38,213 nucleotides of DNA from Candidatus Paceibacterota bacterium. GTDB lineage: Bacteria; Verrucomicrobiota; Verrucomicrobiia; Limisphaerales; UBA8199. Under the pieces are notes generated by a model. It was not told the origin of the DNA and searched no databases. It was given only the letters and a program-made list of their open reading frames with translations. The stretch is taken from NCBI GenBank assembly GCA_035452965.1, contig DAOTCE010000042.1:1-38213 (forward strand). Direction: 5' to 3'. Shown in pieces: positions 10,401-16,822 of the stretch (position 1 is its first letter; every line of letters begins with the position of its first letter). Made by a program: the position numbers and the translations under genes.

Positions 10401-12037
10401 TATTCGTAGCCGAACGCGCTGCCAGTGGCCCCATTCGTGTTTGGCGAGGCGAAGGTGCAAATGCGGTAGCTGCCATCGGTGTTAATCTCGATGGCGCTGG
10501 TGCAAAACAGATTGGTGCCGTAGTTGTTGCGCCCGTTCTCCGTCACGCAGCTCAGCAGCACGCCGTGGCCGGGATTTTGGGTGCCATCGGGACCGGCCTG
10601 CACGCAATAGTCCCCGCGGTCGAAAGAACCGGTCCGGAAGTCGTTGACCGAGAAGCTCCGGGTTACGAGGCAATTGGTGTTCTCGTCCTCGCCGCTGAAA
10701 TCTGGTATCTGCGACACTTCGAGCAGGCCGGCGGCGACGTCGTGCCGCACGTCAACCTCCGTGGCGGTGGTGAACGCCCAGGTCGGGCTGGTCACGGTGG
10801 TGTTCGACTCGTCCGTGACCGTCACATACCACTCGTAGGTGTGATACGGCAGCAACTCGGACCAGACGAAACTCGCCAACGCGTCCGACGCCACGCCGGA
10901 TTCGGTGTGCAGCTCGACAAAGCTCTCGCCGGAGGGGGCGGAAGGCGGCATCGTGTAGGGGAAGAAGAACTCGCTGTCTTCGTCGGTCTCGTATTCGCCG
11001 GTCCAGGGCGAGTAGGTCTGGACCACGACAACGCTGTTGCTGGGGGAGAACTCCATGAGACGCATCAGCCCGTGGCCGCCTTTGCTCCGGCACTGGTAAT
11101 CCGAGATGAGCGTATAGGTGGTGTTGCCGTTGTAGGTGTCCGTGCGCGAGCCTTCGCCCTCACCGGTGGTGCCGCAGACGTGGCCACCGAGCAGCAGAAA
11201 CAGGTTGGTGTTGGCCTTGAGGGCATTGTAGATGGCCGTGCCCTGGGCGCTGAAGCTGCTGGGCGTGGCGGCGGTGCCCATGTAGTGGGTGACGGCGATG
11301 ACGCGGCGGTGGGCGTTGGTAGCCAGCACCTGGTTGGCCCACGCCAGCAGTGCCGCCGGCGGCGAGGGGTCGTACTCGAAGTAGAGCACCACGAAGTCCA
11401 GCCCCCCCGAGCTGAAGAAGTCGAAGTGGTTGTTGTTGTTGGTGCCGTAATGGCCGGCGTAATACTCGCGCCCGGTGAAATGCGGCACGCCGAAGTATTT
11501 GTTGTAGTTGGTGGTCGTCCCGGTGACCGTGCTGATCGGTGACTGCTCGTGGTTGCCCACCGCCACGCCGTAGGCCATGCCGTCGGGAAGCTCGGTGCGC
11601 ACGGAGTTCTCCAGGCGGTACATCGCGTTGGTGGCGTTATACCATTGCGAGATATAGGAGGGAGTGTCCCCGTTGTTCACGAGGTCCCCGAGCTGGGTCA
11701 CATAAGTGATGTTGCGCGACACCCGGTTCGAGATCGCCCATTCGGTCTGCGCGATCATCATCTCCTTGGTCCCGCCGTTGTTTTCCGCCGCGTAATTCTG
11801 GGTGTCCGGCATCACTACCATGGTGAAATCGGGCGCAGGGCTCTTCGCCAGCCGGCCGTAATACCGGACGGTGAGATTGGTGCTGCCGGGCTCGGAGACG
11901 CGGACCTTAAGCGGCGGGGCGTGACCGACGTTGGCGGTGTTGCTCGCGGGGAAGATTAGCGTCGGAGCTGCGGGGGCGGACACACCGGCCATTGTTCCGA
12001 TGAGGAGAGCCAGCTTCAGAGGAGCAAGGTGCTTCAT
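7457..12037 (-). CDS. Very large secreted calcineurin-like phosphoesterase with two DNRLRE domains
   Basis: 1526 residues. I start it at the ATG giving MKHLAPLKLALLIGTMAG, a clear signal peptide ending near SAPAAP; a longer frame upstream lacks one. The metallophosphoesterase core has all the expected motifs: MPDTQNY (Asp78), QLGDLVNNGD (117-118), GNHE (161-164), THY (His251) and GGHV (284-286), so a di-metal phosphohydrolase activity is likely. Behind it come Ig/beta-sandwich regions, a Calx-beta-like stretch (VAISPSQNLVTVEDGAG, SPASLTFTTNDW), then two DNRLRE domains (each with a LLRFSNL- or MLIWFADA-type core and closing RPLLEVLW / RPRLRVFY), typical of extracellular structural proteins. 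The C terminus, CTVQRASVLGGNWTTL...AFYRVRFP, is a divergent copy of the module shared with other secreted proteins here. Substrate (nucleotide, phospholipid or teichoic-like phosphate) cannot be inferred. Confidence 0.88.
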   Translation of the reverse strand: MKHLAPLKLALLIGTMAGVSAPAAPTLIFPASNTANVGHAPPLKVRVSEPGSTNLTVRYYGRLAKSPAPDFTMVVMPDTQNYAAENNGGTKEMMIAQTEWAISNRVSRNITYVTQLGDLVNNGDTPSYISQWYNATNAMYRLENSVRTELPDGMAYGVAVGNHEQSPISTVTGTTTNYNKYFGVPHFTGREYYAGHYGTNNNNHFDFFSSGGLDFVVLYFEYDPSPPAALLAWANQVLATNAHRRVIAVTHYMGTAATPSSFSAQGTAIYNALKANTNLFLLLGGHVCGTTGEGEGSRTDTYNGNTTYTLISDYQCRSKGGHGLMRLMEFSPSNSVVVVQTYSPWTGEYETDEDSEFFFPYTMPPSAPSGESFVELHTESGVASDALASFVWSELLPYHTYEWYVTVTDESNTTVTSPTWAFTTATEVDVRHDVAAGLLEVSQIPDFSGEDENTNCLVTRSFSVNDFRTGSFDRGDYCVQAGPDGTQNPGHGVLLSCVTENGRNNYGTNLFCTSAIEINTDGSYRICTFASPNTNGATGSAFGYEYNVNAAGAWFPYSKWLGGVVRNDGGTNGGVWNLFTGSPGLALGTHVTSEASGRAVVDLTSLGIDSRTDGVLLVNHARNEANFALSQVNSNNGTWNVFVKDNSAYTAGDYEQDPFAFVYVPRTETAVVSGRFLADGTIDMYSGAAPLFTVTPLDTGRWELKITGRTPEEGVLLISAEGGLTYNLDNIVSCQVNANGDGWEIQSRDTPKNGLQTPNAWEPIVSFVYVPALRPGVAISPSQNLVTVEDGAGVTCSLMLDTAPTADVSIALVSSDLAEGAVSPASLTFTTNDWHVPHTVAITGVDDAVLDGDIRYSVSLTVSSTDSNYHARALPPLSVVNLDNEPRLTWTSNQVAYGIGMPGIGLDGQATLVDPATPSYGGASLTVMLAANATADDRLAIRNVGTGAGQIGVSGDTVTYEGTVIGAFAGGAGATPLVVTFNGDATPAAVQALLRAVTFSNISGNPSLAQRSISLVLRKPDGITAAGSTSVSLGLLRVSRFQQGWDHGYGLYTSAADTELSAAESNASLTIGHGDNYAIWMDAPAPDATQEGTQALLRFSNLAGDALGRIPTNAVIVSAELHLNISPDIGNSPGDGSPLYRMLVSWNPNSVTWNNAGDGSGGFQPNDVHARSSYDSFLGLTGGEGGTGTGTISMGVTADVEAWVNGGEPNYGWLMPGWLPPAAAQPRTDGTAFAACEWPHDLAQRPLLEVLWLPAGAAVAGFRQGVDGYSGAQDTRIRQGNPNTTYATATGIYNDWAESDASEMLIWFADAVGTGPGQVPPGARIDAARLEVSSSVADAHGDGGQFFRLLQPWQDSTSTWNWWGNGIQTDGIEAAGIPSAAAGSPDLAPNVQAAYHSFDLTADVQSWVHGSTTNFGWAILPWPNGSDAWGFASAEADSQRDRPRLRVFYTVPAPGDIVLFPPVRTPTQVHVHFTSIVGTRCTVQRASVLGGNWTTLGSAIVGQDGTAAFTDSSPLPQAAFYRVRFP

Positions 12038-12186
12038 AAAACAACTCTGTAATTGCAGGCAGCCGAGGAAACGCGTGCCGGGAGACGAAGGGGATGGACA
12101 AGAACCCGTCCCGCCACGGAATCCAGTTTTTTGATGGCATACCACTGCGCATGCAGTAATGGGGAAGTCAATTCTGCACAGGTGAC

Positions 12187-12214
12187 ATAATACCCAGGAG
12201 AGCGGGGTTGTAAA
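12187..12214 (-). promoter_or_regulatory. Sigma70-like promoter for the phosphoesterase gene
   Basis: On the minus strand TTTACA (12214-12209) and TATTAT (12192-12187) are separated by 16 bp, each matching the consensus at five of six positions. Transcription would begin near 12180, leaving a leader of about 140 nt before the ATG. Confidence 0.45.
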
Positions 12215-12241
12215 GCTGAAATAAGCCTGGAATCAGCTCTA

Positions 12242-12322
12242 GGTAGAGTAGGCGAAGTGGCAGGAGGCGGATTGAACTGATCGTAGTTGTCGGTTCCGCG
12301 CTACCACTTCGCCTACTCTACC
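12242..12322. repeat. Perfect 19-bp inverted repeat forming an 81-nt hairpin
   Basis: Arms GGTAGAGTAGGCGAAGTGG (12242-12260) and its exact complement (12304-12322) flank a 43-nt core. The core itself can pair (GCGGA with TCCGC, then GAAC with GTTC), so the whole unit folds into one long stem. No T-tract follows on either strand. Read on the minus strand it has a GTTCAATCC stretch that recalls a tRNA T-arm, but no anticodon arm can be drawn, so I do not call a tRNA. Confidence 0.85.
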
Positions 12323-12501
12323 GTCGCCAGGCCGCGAATTGCGTGCTTGCGGTTGCTCAGAACCTTGGTGTATTTGTATCTCAGTGAGCTTGAACATGGA
12401 CTGGTTCCATTGCTCGGCGTTGCCCTGTGATTCAAAGGCCAACACTGTCGCAAGTGTCAAGCTCCTGAAGCAATACAGTCTTAAGTTGATGGAAATCAAC
12501 G

Positions 12502-12541
12502 TGCCCGCGTGGCGGAATTGGCAGACGCGCTAGATTCAGGT
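12502..12541 (+). repeat. attL: left 40-bp repeat, 5' half of tRNA-Leu
   Basis: Identical over 40 bp to 18802-18841. It begins one base before the tRNA and ends at the last base of the anticodon loop, after which the sequence (AAAATTCC) no longer matches a tRNA. The host tRNA promoter region lies to its left. It is therefore a truncated tRNA gene left behind by integration. Confidence 0.9.
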
Positions 12542-12930
12542 AAAATTCCTTAGCTCTTTCAGACGGTTTTCCACGGTTTCTTTCAAAGCGGGTTCATCCT
12601 TGCTGGCATTGCCTGAAAATGAGTTTTGCCGCGTCGCGCCACGATGGTCTGGGAAGTTCAAAGACTAGCACAAAAAGTAGCACAGCCTCAAAATCGGTCA
12701 TTTAAGCCTCTCAGAGCTTGTCCCCCACCTTGGCCCCATCCCGACGCGGAAACGTCGCTCCTACGCCACGCTAGACGCATTCCCGGCCAAACCAGTTGCT
12801 TAACGGATTTGCGAAGTAGCGCAAGACGGCGGGGAAATAGTCGCGTCAAAACCCCTTTGCCCCTCGCCTGCATATTTGATACCCTTCGGGCCGATGGATT
12901 AACGAAACGACCAGAAAATAAAACCACAAT
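12542..12930. other. Left end of the element without a gene
   Basis: Besides the paired TAGCACA sites I see no gene. On the minus strand a frame of about 40 codons ending near 12541 (…SKDEPALKETVENRLKELRNF) reads like a protein tail but is closed upstream by a TAG inside the TAGCACA pair; it may be a remnant. A TTGATA at 12876-12881 could be a -35 for the downstream RNA, with only a weak -10 (TTAACG) 17 bp later. Confidence 0.4.
12664..12684. promoter_or_regulatory. Candidate integrase arm-type sites, left end
   Basis: TAGCACA occurs at 12666-12672 and 12678-12684, 12 bp apart, separated by an A-rich pentamer. The same pair with the same spacing and orientation is found at 18734-18752 beside the integrase. 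Paired short direct repeats near both attachment cores are typical of arm-type sites of lambda-like recombinases. Confidence 0.5.
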
Positions 12931-12956
12931 AAATTTAGCGTAGCATCGGCTACGGT

Positions 12957-13090
12957 CTCACGCGAAACCTAGGAAATTTCATTGTAGGAGACTGCCCCGA
13001 AGCTCGCACCAAACGGTGCGGGCTTGGCAATCCTTCCTACATGGCTCCCTAGGGCCACGCGTGAGGGTGCGTCAGGTTCCGCACCCTTTT
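12957..13090 (+). ncRNA. Highly structured RNA candidate with terminator
   Basis: Nested perfect helices build one rod: CTCACGCG (12957-12964) with CGCGTGAG (13058-13065); CCTAGG (12968-12973) with CCTAGG (13048-13053); TGTAGGA (12983-12989) with TCCTACA (13035-13041); TGCC (12993-12996) with GGCA (13026-13029); and an 11-bp apical stem (13000-13010 with 13015-13025) closed by AAAC. Internal loops are small and purine-rich. An intrinsic terminator follows directly. A small hairpin (12939-12944 with 12949-12954) precedes it. It lies 48 nt upstream of the LamG gene start, so it could be an independent small RNA or a cis-acting leader. I do not recognise it as SRP RNA, tmRNA or a standard riboswitch. 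Confidence 0.6.
13065..13090 (+). terminator. Intrinsic terminator / possible attenuator
   Basis: GGGTGCG (13065-13071) pairs perfectly with CGCACCC (13080-13086) around an 8-nt loop and is followed by TTTTG. It lies between the structured RNA and the LamG gene. Its two arms repeat the hexamers GGTGCG and CGCACC of the RNA's apical stem, so the four segments can pair in alternative ways. Confidence 0.7.
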
Positions 13091-13137
13091 GTTTCCGCAG
13101 TCGCCGCCGCGCAAATTAAAAACAGAACGGAAACAAA

Positions 13138-14070
13138 ATGAAAAAACAACTACATCTACTCATTTCCCTTGCCACTCTGGCAGGGATGGTCACAACGGCA
13201 CAGGGGCAGGCGTTTATCACCAACGGACTCCTTTCCTATTATCCATTCCACGGAAATGCAAACGACATGGTCGGGACCAACAACGGCATCGTGGTAGGAG
13301 CGACCTTGACGGCCAACCGTTTTGGAATGCCCAATGCCGCATATCGGTTCGACGGTTCGACATCTTACATCCAAACCGTTCGCCCGATGCAAGATTTGAC
13401 CAACGCCACCTTTTCACTTTGGTTTTACGCAAATCAAATTGGTGCGGGAGCGTCGCTCTTTACTGATTCAACCGTTGCTCCCGGCAATGATTTCGCCTGC
13501 CATTTGTTACCAGTGGGCAGCACATTCGGCATTCTTATCGCTGGCTATAAGGGCGGTGGCTCAGGAAGCCTTACGATAACTCAAGGTGTTGGCAATTTTA
13601 CTGCAAACATCCAGAGCAATTGGCTGCACTTTGTCTGGGTCATGCAACCAACGAATCAGCAATTGTTCCTCAATGGAACGCTTATCACGAATGCCTTTCT
13701 CAGAGCAAGCGATGTGGGCTATCACAACGCCGGTTTTGTTTTCGGGGCTAACTGTGCATATACCACCTATCAGGACTTTTTTAAGGGCGCAATGTCCGAT
13801 GTGCGTATCTACAACCGCGCCTTGTCCTCAAACGAGGTGGCACAGCTCTATTTTCTCGAATCACGGACCTTGAATATCCATAGAGCGGTTTATGTGGATT
13901 CGGGAATTCTCTCTGTCGGCACGAGTTACCAGTTCCAAGTTTCATCTGACTTGTTAAACTGGACGAATCAGGGCGCGCCCTTCACCGCAACAGACTCCTA
14001 CTGGCGTCCGACAAATTACTGGGACGTTGGAAACTGGAATGACCTTTTCTTCCGGTTAGTGCCTCAGTAA
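13138..14070 (+). CDS. Secreted LamG/concanavalin-like protein, element cargo
   Basis: 310 residues. The N terminus MKKQLHLLISLATLAGMVTTAQGQ is a signal peptide. Residues ~30-235 are a LamG-type (concanavalin-like) lectin/glucanase fold: LLSYYPFHGNANDMVGTNNG, YRFDGSTSYI, ATFSLWFYAN, WLHFVWVM, LFLNGTLI, GAMSDVRIYNRALSSNEVAQLY. The last ~60 residues (YQFQVSSDLLNWTNQGAPF...FFRLVP) are the C-terminal module common to the large host proteins in this window, so the element is adapted to this kind of host. The family binds carbohydrate or mediates adhesion; no catalytic residues are seen. Upstream are a purine-rich GGAAACAAA stretch and the structured RNA with terminator, so expression may be controlled by read-through. 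Its 3' end overlaps the convergent minus-strand gene by 89 bp. Confidence 0.8.
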   Translation: MKKQLHLLISLATLAGMVTTAQGQAFITNGLLSYYPFHGNANDMVGTNNGIVVGATLTANRFGMPNAAYRFDGSTSYIQTVRPMQDLTNATFSLWFYANQIGAGASLFTDSTVAPGNDFACHLLPVGSTFGILIAGYKGGGSGSLTITQGVGNFTANIQSNWLHFVWVMQPTNQQLFLNGTLITNAFLRASDVGYHNAGFVFGANCAYTTYQDFFKGAMSDVRIYNRALSSNEVAQLYFLESRTLNIHRAVYVDSGILSVGTSYQFQVSSDLLNWTNQGAPFTATDSYWRPTNYWDVGNWNDLFFRLVPQ

Positions 14071-14704
14071 AGGCTTCCTTGGTTAGTATCATGCCTGTTG
14101 AGCTTACGCGGGTCACTCCTAGCAACTCGTAAAGTCTGACTAGTTTGGGTTTTCCATCCTTGGTTTTTTCCCGGCGAAAGTCTTTTCTGGAATTTCTGAC
14201 AGGTGTCGAATTCTCAGAAGCAACACCCATGACAGCAACCACCCCAGAGTCAAACAAGGTTTGAGCAAAGCTCATAAAAAATCTCTTAAAATTAATCCAT
14301 GAACCTTGCCACTGGGGGAACACATGAATCAGTAGGACATTGGCCCCGAACTTCCCCTCTTTTGTCTGCAAAAGGAAATCGGCATAGGCATGGTGCTTCG
14401 ATGAGCGGAGCCTGTAGGTAGTCTGTTTCGAGACTGTAAAAAAATCATCCTTTCTGGACAGGGCTTCTGTCCTGAAAAATTGTAAATCTGTCCCGCGATT
14501 TTTAATTGAGCGGAGCACAGCATTTTCAAAGGGGGTGCTCCCCTGAGTCAGGGGCGGCTCAAAGAAGTAATGAGTCACCACAGTCGGGGGTGGCCTGAAA
14601 GTCAGCAGGCCAACTATCCTTGACGGGCAAAGTATATCATGGGTCATATAATTTAAGTTAATAAATAAATGGGGCCACTCTCCTTGAACAAGCATCATTG
14701 CCAT
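13982..14704 (-). CDS. Unknown protein of the element
   Basis: 240 residues, no family recognised. It begins MAMMLVQGEWPHLFINLNYM and contains basic stretches (SRKDDFFTVSKQTTYRLRSSKHH, RNSRKDFRREKTKDGKPKLVRL) and a hydrophobic beta-like segment (FGANVLLIHVF, GVVAVMGVAS). No signal peptide. The last ~30 residues are encoded antisense to the end of the LamG gene (89-bp overlap), which is unusual and suggests that the natural 3' end was replaced when the LamG cassette arrived. Divergent from the small-gene operon to its right. Could be a cargo gene such as a defence or regulatory protein, but nothing in the sequence proves it. Confidence 0.6.
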   Translation of the reverse strand: MAMMLVQGEWPHLFINLNYMTHDILCPSRIVGLLTFRPPPTVVTHYFFEPPLTQGSTPFENAVLRSIKNRGTDLQFFRTEALSRKDDFFTVSKQTTYRLRSSKHHAYADFLLQTKEGKFGANVLLIHVFPQWQGSWINFKRFFMSFAQTLFDSGVVAVMGVASENSTPVRNSRKDFRREKTKDGKPKLVRLYELLGVTRVSSTGMILTKEAFTEALTGRKGHSSFQRPSNLSDASRSLLR

Positions 14705-15304
14705 TCAAGGATGAACAGGCCGGGGAGTTGCGGCTAGCCCAAGTGAAAGCTAGTCAACGGCGGTGAGGGTTGCCCACAATTCCCAAGCCGTTCGCCATAA
14801 GGCGTTGCTTGGGTTTCAAAGTATCAGCAAAGAATCGCCAACCTGCCTTGCTCTGGGGAGCTTGGAGCAATCAAACTTCCCCCGACAAATCGGCTTAGAA
14901 AAACTATAATACTTGGACGGTTCGCCATGTCAGACCGTCTCTGACGTAAGAGGCAAGCAGAGTGGCCAGAGCAACACCCTTACTCGCTTCCCCGGTCTAT
15001 TCCTTCCTCACTCAGCATCTTCTGTTGAGTGAGGGGGTAGCCACTGCCACGGGCGCAAAAGATATTTGAGAAAGATAAATCCTCTACGACCCGCAACAAG
15101 ATTCTTAGTAAAACATTTAACATAGTGACTACCATAAACAGTTACACCTAGAACCGTGCCACTGTGAAATGAGACTAAGCGATTGAAGCTTTTTCTTGGT
15201 CACAAGCAGGGACTAGGAAAATCCTGAAGGCTCTTCATGCAGCACCTATAGAGGACATTTCACTTGAGGCATAGGAAGTGTAATTAACACAAACGACCTT
15301 TTTT
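14705..15304. other. 600-bp non-coding region with hairpins
   Basis: No gene seen. Inverted repeats: CCCAAGC/GCTTGGG (14782-14788 with 14807-14813, enclosing CGCC/GGCG); GACGGT/ACCGTC (14916-14921 with 14934-14939), which overlaps and excludes GTCAGA/TCTGAC (14929-14934 with 14940-14945); and CCTCACTCA/TGAGTGAGG (15006-15014 with 15026-15034). With the promoter at 14882 this could be a long structured leader of the HTH operon or a separate small RNA. Confidence 0.5.
14882..14910 (+). promoter_or_regulatory. Sigma70-like promoter of the small-gene operon or a small RNA
   Basis: A perfect TATAAT (14905-14910) lies 17 bp after CCGACA (14882-14887). Transcription would start near 14917, about 390 nt before the first start codon at 15305. 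Confidence 0.45.
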
Positions 15305-15502
15305 ATGAATTTACAACCATTAACAGTAACAGCGAAACAAGCCGCAGCTTTGCTCTCCATTTCTCGCGGCCATTTCTATGTGCTTTGCAAGAGAGGGGTG
15401 TTCAAGCCACTCCCGGCCCCAGCACCCCGGCGGAACCAATTGTTCAGGTTCTCGGACCTTGTGGACTGGGTATCACAGAAAGACACCAAGAAAGAGAAGT
15501 AA
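15305..15502 (+). CDS. Small helix-turn-helix protein, excisionase-like
   Basis: 65 residues. VTAKQAAALLSISRGHFYVLCKRG followed by a basic segment and FRFSDLVDWVSQK is the winged helix-turn-helix of the Xis/AlpA/MerR type found in integrative elements, where such proteins direct excision or control transcription. It is the first gene of a compact operon: the next start codon follows its stop by four bases. No Shine-Dalgarno sequence is visible before the ATG, which follows a T-run. A second HTH protein (17271-17510) is the other candidate excisionase. Confidence 0.7.
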   Translation: MNLQPLTVTAKQAAALLSISRGHFYVLCKRGVFKPLPAPAPRRNQLFRFSDLVDWVSQKDTKKEK

Positions 15503-15506
15503 GCCT

Positions 15507-15803
15507 ATGCCAACTCCGAAACTAAACTGCTCATTCCAGCCCTTGCCTGCCAGCGGAATTGATGACCTCAAAGACACGGGCAGCAACAGCCACGAAAACG
15601 AATTCGCAACGGGGCCTTGGTCCCTAGTGATGACTCATTACAAGACGTTCACAGCTCAGGACTTTTTCAGCTTGACCAAGAGCCTAGACCTAGAGCCACA
15701 AGAGGTAAAAGCCTTGACCCAAAAGTATATCAGGAAGGCTCTGAAATCGGGCCACATTGTTTTGCTTCAAAGTGTGGACGAGCCTGTTTTTCAGGTTGTT
15801 TAA
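15507..15803 (+). CDS. Unknown small protein of the element
   Basis: 98 residues, start MPTPKLNCSFQPLPASG. I choose the ATG four bases after the previous stop, preceded by GAGAAG. The C-terminal half (TAQDFFSLTKSLDLEPQEVKALTQKYIRKALKSGHIVLL) is predicted helical with an EF- or HTH-like pattern but matches no family I recognise. Probably cotranslated with the HTH gene. Confidence 0.55.
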   Translation: MPTPKLNCSFQPLPASGIDDLKDTGSNSHENEFATGPWSLVMTHYKTFTAQDFFSLTKSLDLEPQEVKALTQKYIRKALKSGHIVLLQSVDEPVFQVV

Positions 15804-15822
15804 GGTGTAATTAAAATTAGCT

Positions 15823-15996
15823 ATGAAAAAGACTTTACCTTATCACTCGGACGCGCCGACAAATCGGGACGCGCTGTATCCTCGCGCCTGCAATTCTCCT
15901 TTGCGCTACAACCAAGCGATTGCCGATGACACCTTTGATGAGTCTCAGGCTGACGACGAATGCGACTCAGAGGCTTGCGATATGGACGAAGATTAA
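15823..15996 (+). CDS. Small acidic protein, 57 residues
   Basis: An ATG at 15823 opens a frame to a TAA at 15994-15996. The N-terminal half is basic/neutral (MKKTLPYHSDAPTNRDALYP); the C-terminal half is extremely acidic (DDTFDESQADDECDSEACDM, then DED). It sits 19 nt after the previous gene and 8 nt before the next, in the same operon. The acidic tail could mimic DNA or bind a basic partner. No homologue is recognised and the gene is short, so it could be chance, but the spacing supports it. Confidence 0.45.
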   Translation: MKKTLPYHSDAPTNRDALYPRACNSPLRYNQAIADDTFDESQADDECDSEACDMDED

Positions 15997-16004
15997 GGCC
16001 AGCT

Positions 16005-16460
16005 ATGACCACCCGAGAGTTGTTTCAAGTCGCAGTCGCAAAGAAGTTTGGCCCGTATGAGTTTGAGGTGATGGGCCATTGGGATACGCTCTCAAAAAAC
16101 TACGGAGAATATGTCGCGGCCACGGTGATATTGGAAGCCCTACAAAAGTTTAAGCTGCAACTGGCAACAGCTTCCCTGCCTCTCAGCAAGAATGCAGAAG
16201 CCATCCGCGAGCAACTGGAAATCGCCAACAAACAGAAGATTGAAGCAAATTCTTTACTCAGGTTGCGCGGTGTGATTGAGAGACTCAGAAAGAATATAGG
16301 CCGTTGCTCAATTGATGGTGTGGAACTCACTCAGGAAGAAATTGAACAGGCCATGCCCAAAGTCCCTGAGTGTTTCAAGAATGGTAGAACGACCTACGTA
16401 GCGCACGCGGCAAGCAAAGACAGCAAGGTTAAGAAGCTGACCTTGGAAATTATCAGTTGA
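16005..16460 (+). CDS. Unknown helical protein of the element
   Basis: 151 residues, start MTTRELFQVAVAKKFGPYEF at the ATG preceded by AAGG; a longer in-frame start would overlap the acidic gene. Central residues ~45-105 are rich in Lys, Glu, Ala and Leu (EAIREQLEIANKQKIEANSL, LRGVIERLRKNIG) and probably form a coiled coil. No enzymatic motif. Last gene of the small operon. Confidence 0.6.
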   Translation: MTTRELFQVAVAKKFGPYEFEVMGHWDTLSKNYGEYVAATVILEALQKFKLQLATASLPLSKNAEAIREQLEIANKQKIEANSLLRLRGVIERLRKNIGRCSIDGVELTQEEIEQAMPKVPECFKNGRTTYVAHAASKDSKVKKLTLEIIS

Positions 16461-16822
16461 AGAAGAGGAAACTTTTCTCTCAGGGTGACTCTCTCTGAGA
16501 GATTCGGGGACGCCCCTGCTTCTGCGTCCCTCCATACAAAAGCTGGCAGGTCTGCACGTTTCTTCCCGTCAGCTTTGGGCGAGTCATGCAAGGTAGTGAG
16601 TGTCCCTTGTGTGGCTCGCCTCTTCTTTTACTCAGAAAAAAAGTTTGAGATTTTAGAGGCTCCGCGATTTTTCCGCCCTAATGATTTTAGTTTGGGTCAA
16701 AAACCCATTACGAATCTAAATTTTACACCCCCGGCGCGGCCAGCGTCCCCCGCGCTCCGCATTTTTTCAAAAATCGGGGGCATCAATGCGGCTACCCCCA
16801 AAATAAAAAGAGTTAAATTAAC
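16461..16822. other. Non-coding, increasingly A+T-rich region between converging genes
   Basis: No gene seen. Short hairpins: CTCTCAG/CTGAGAG (16477-16483 with 16495-16501) right after the preceding stop, a TGGGT/ACCCA hairpin near 16695, and a stretch around 16750-16800 with CCCCCG/CGGGGG and an ATTTTT/AAAAAT core. No clear iterons for an origin. Confidence 0.4.

Larger units (their letters stand above)
12038..12501. other. Non-coding region between phosphoesterase gene and integrative element
   Basis: About 460 bp. It carries the phosphoesterase promoter candidate on the minus strand, a long perfect inverted repeat, and the upstream region (formerly the promoter region) of the tRNA-Leu gene whose 5' half remains at 12503-12541. 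I see no gene. Confidence 0.6.

Noticed and set aside
8318..11542. A 1074-codon open frame on the plus strand
   Set aside because: Antisense to the phosphoesterase; composition-driven open frame with no domain. The minus strand has all metallophosphoesterase motifs.
12242..12322. tRNA-like reading of the 19-bp inverted repeat
   Set aside because: A GTTCAATCC stretch exists, but no D and anticodon arms can be drawn and the acceptor would be 19 bp long.
12626..12943. A 105-codon plus-strand frame at the left end of the element
   Set aside because: No motif, no ribosome binding site, and it runs into the region upstream of the structured RNA; composition and context do not support it.
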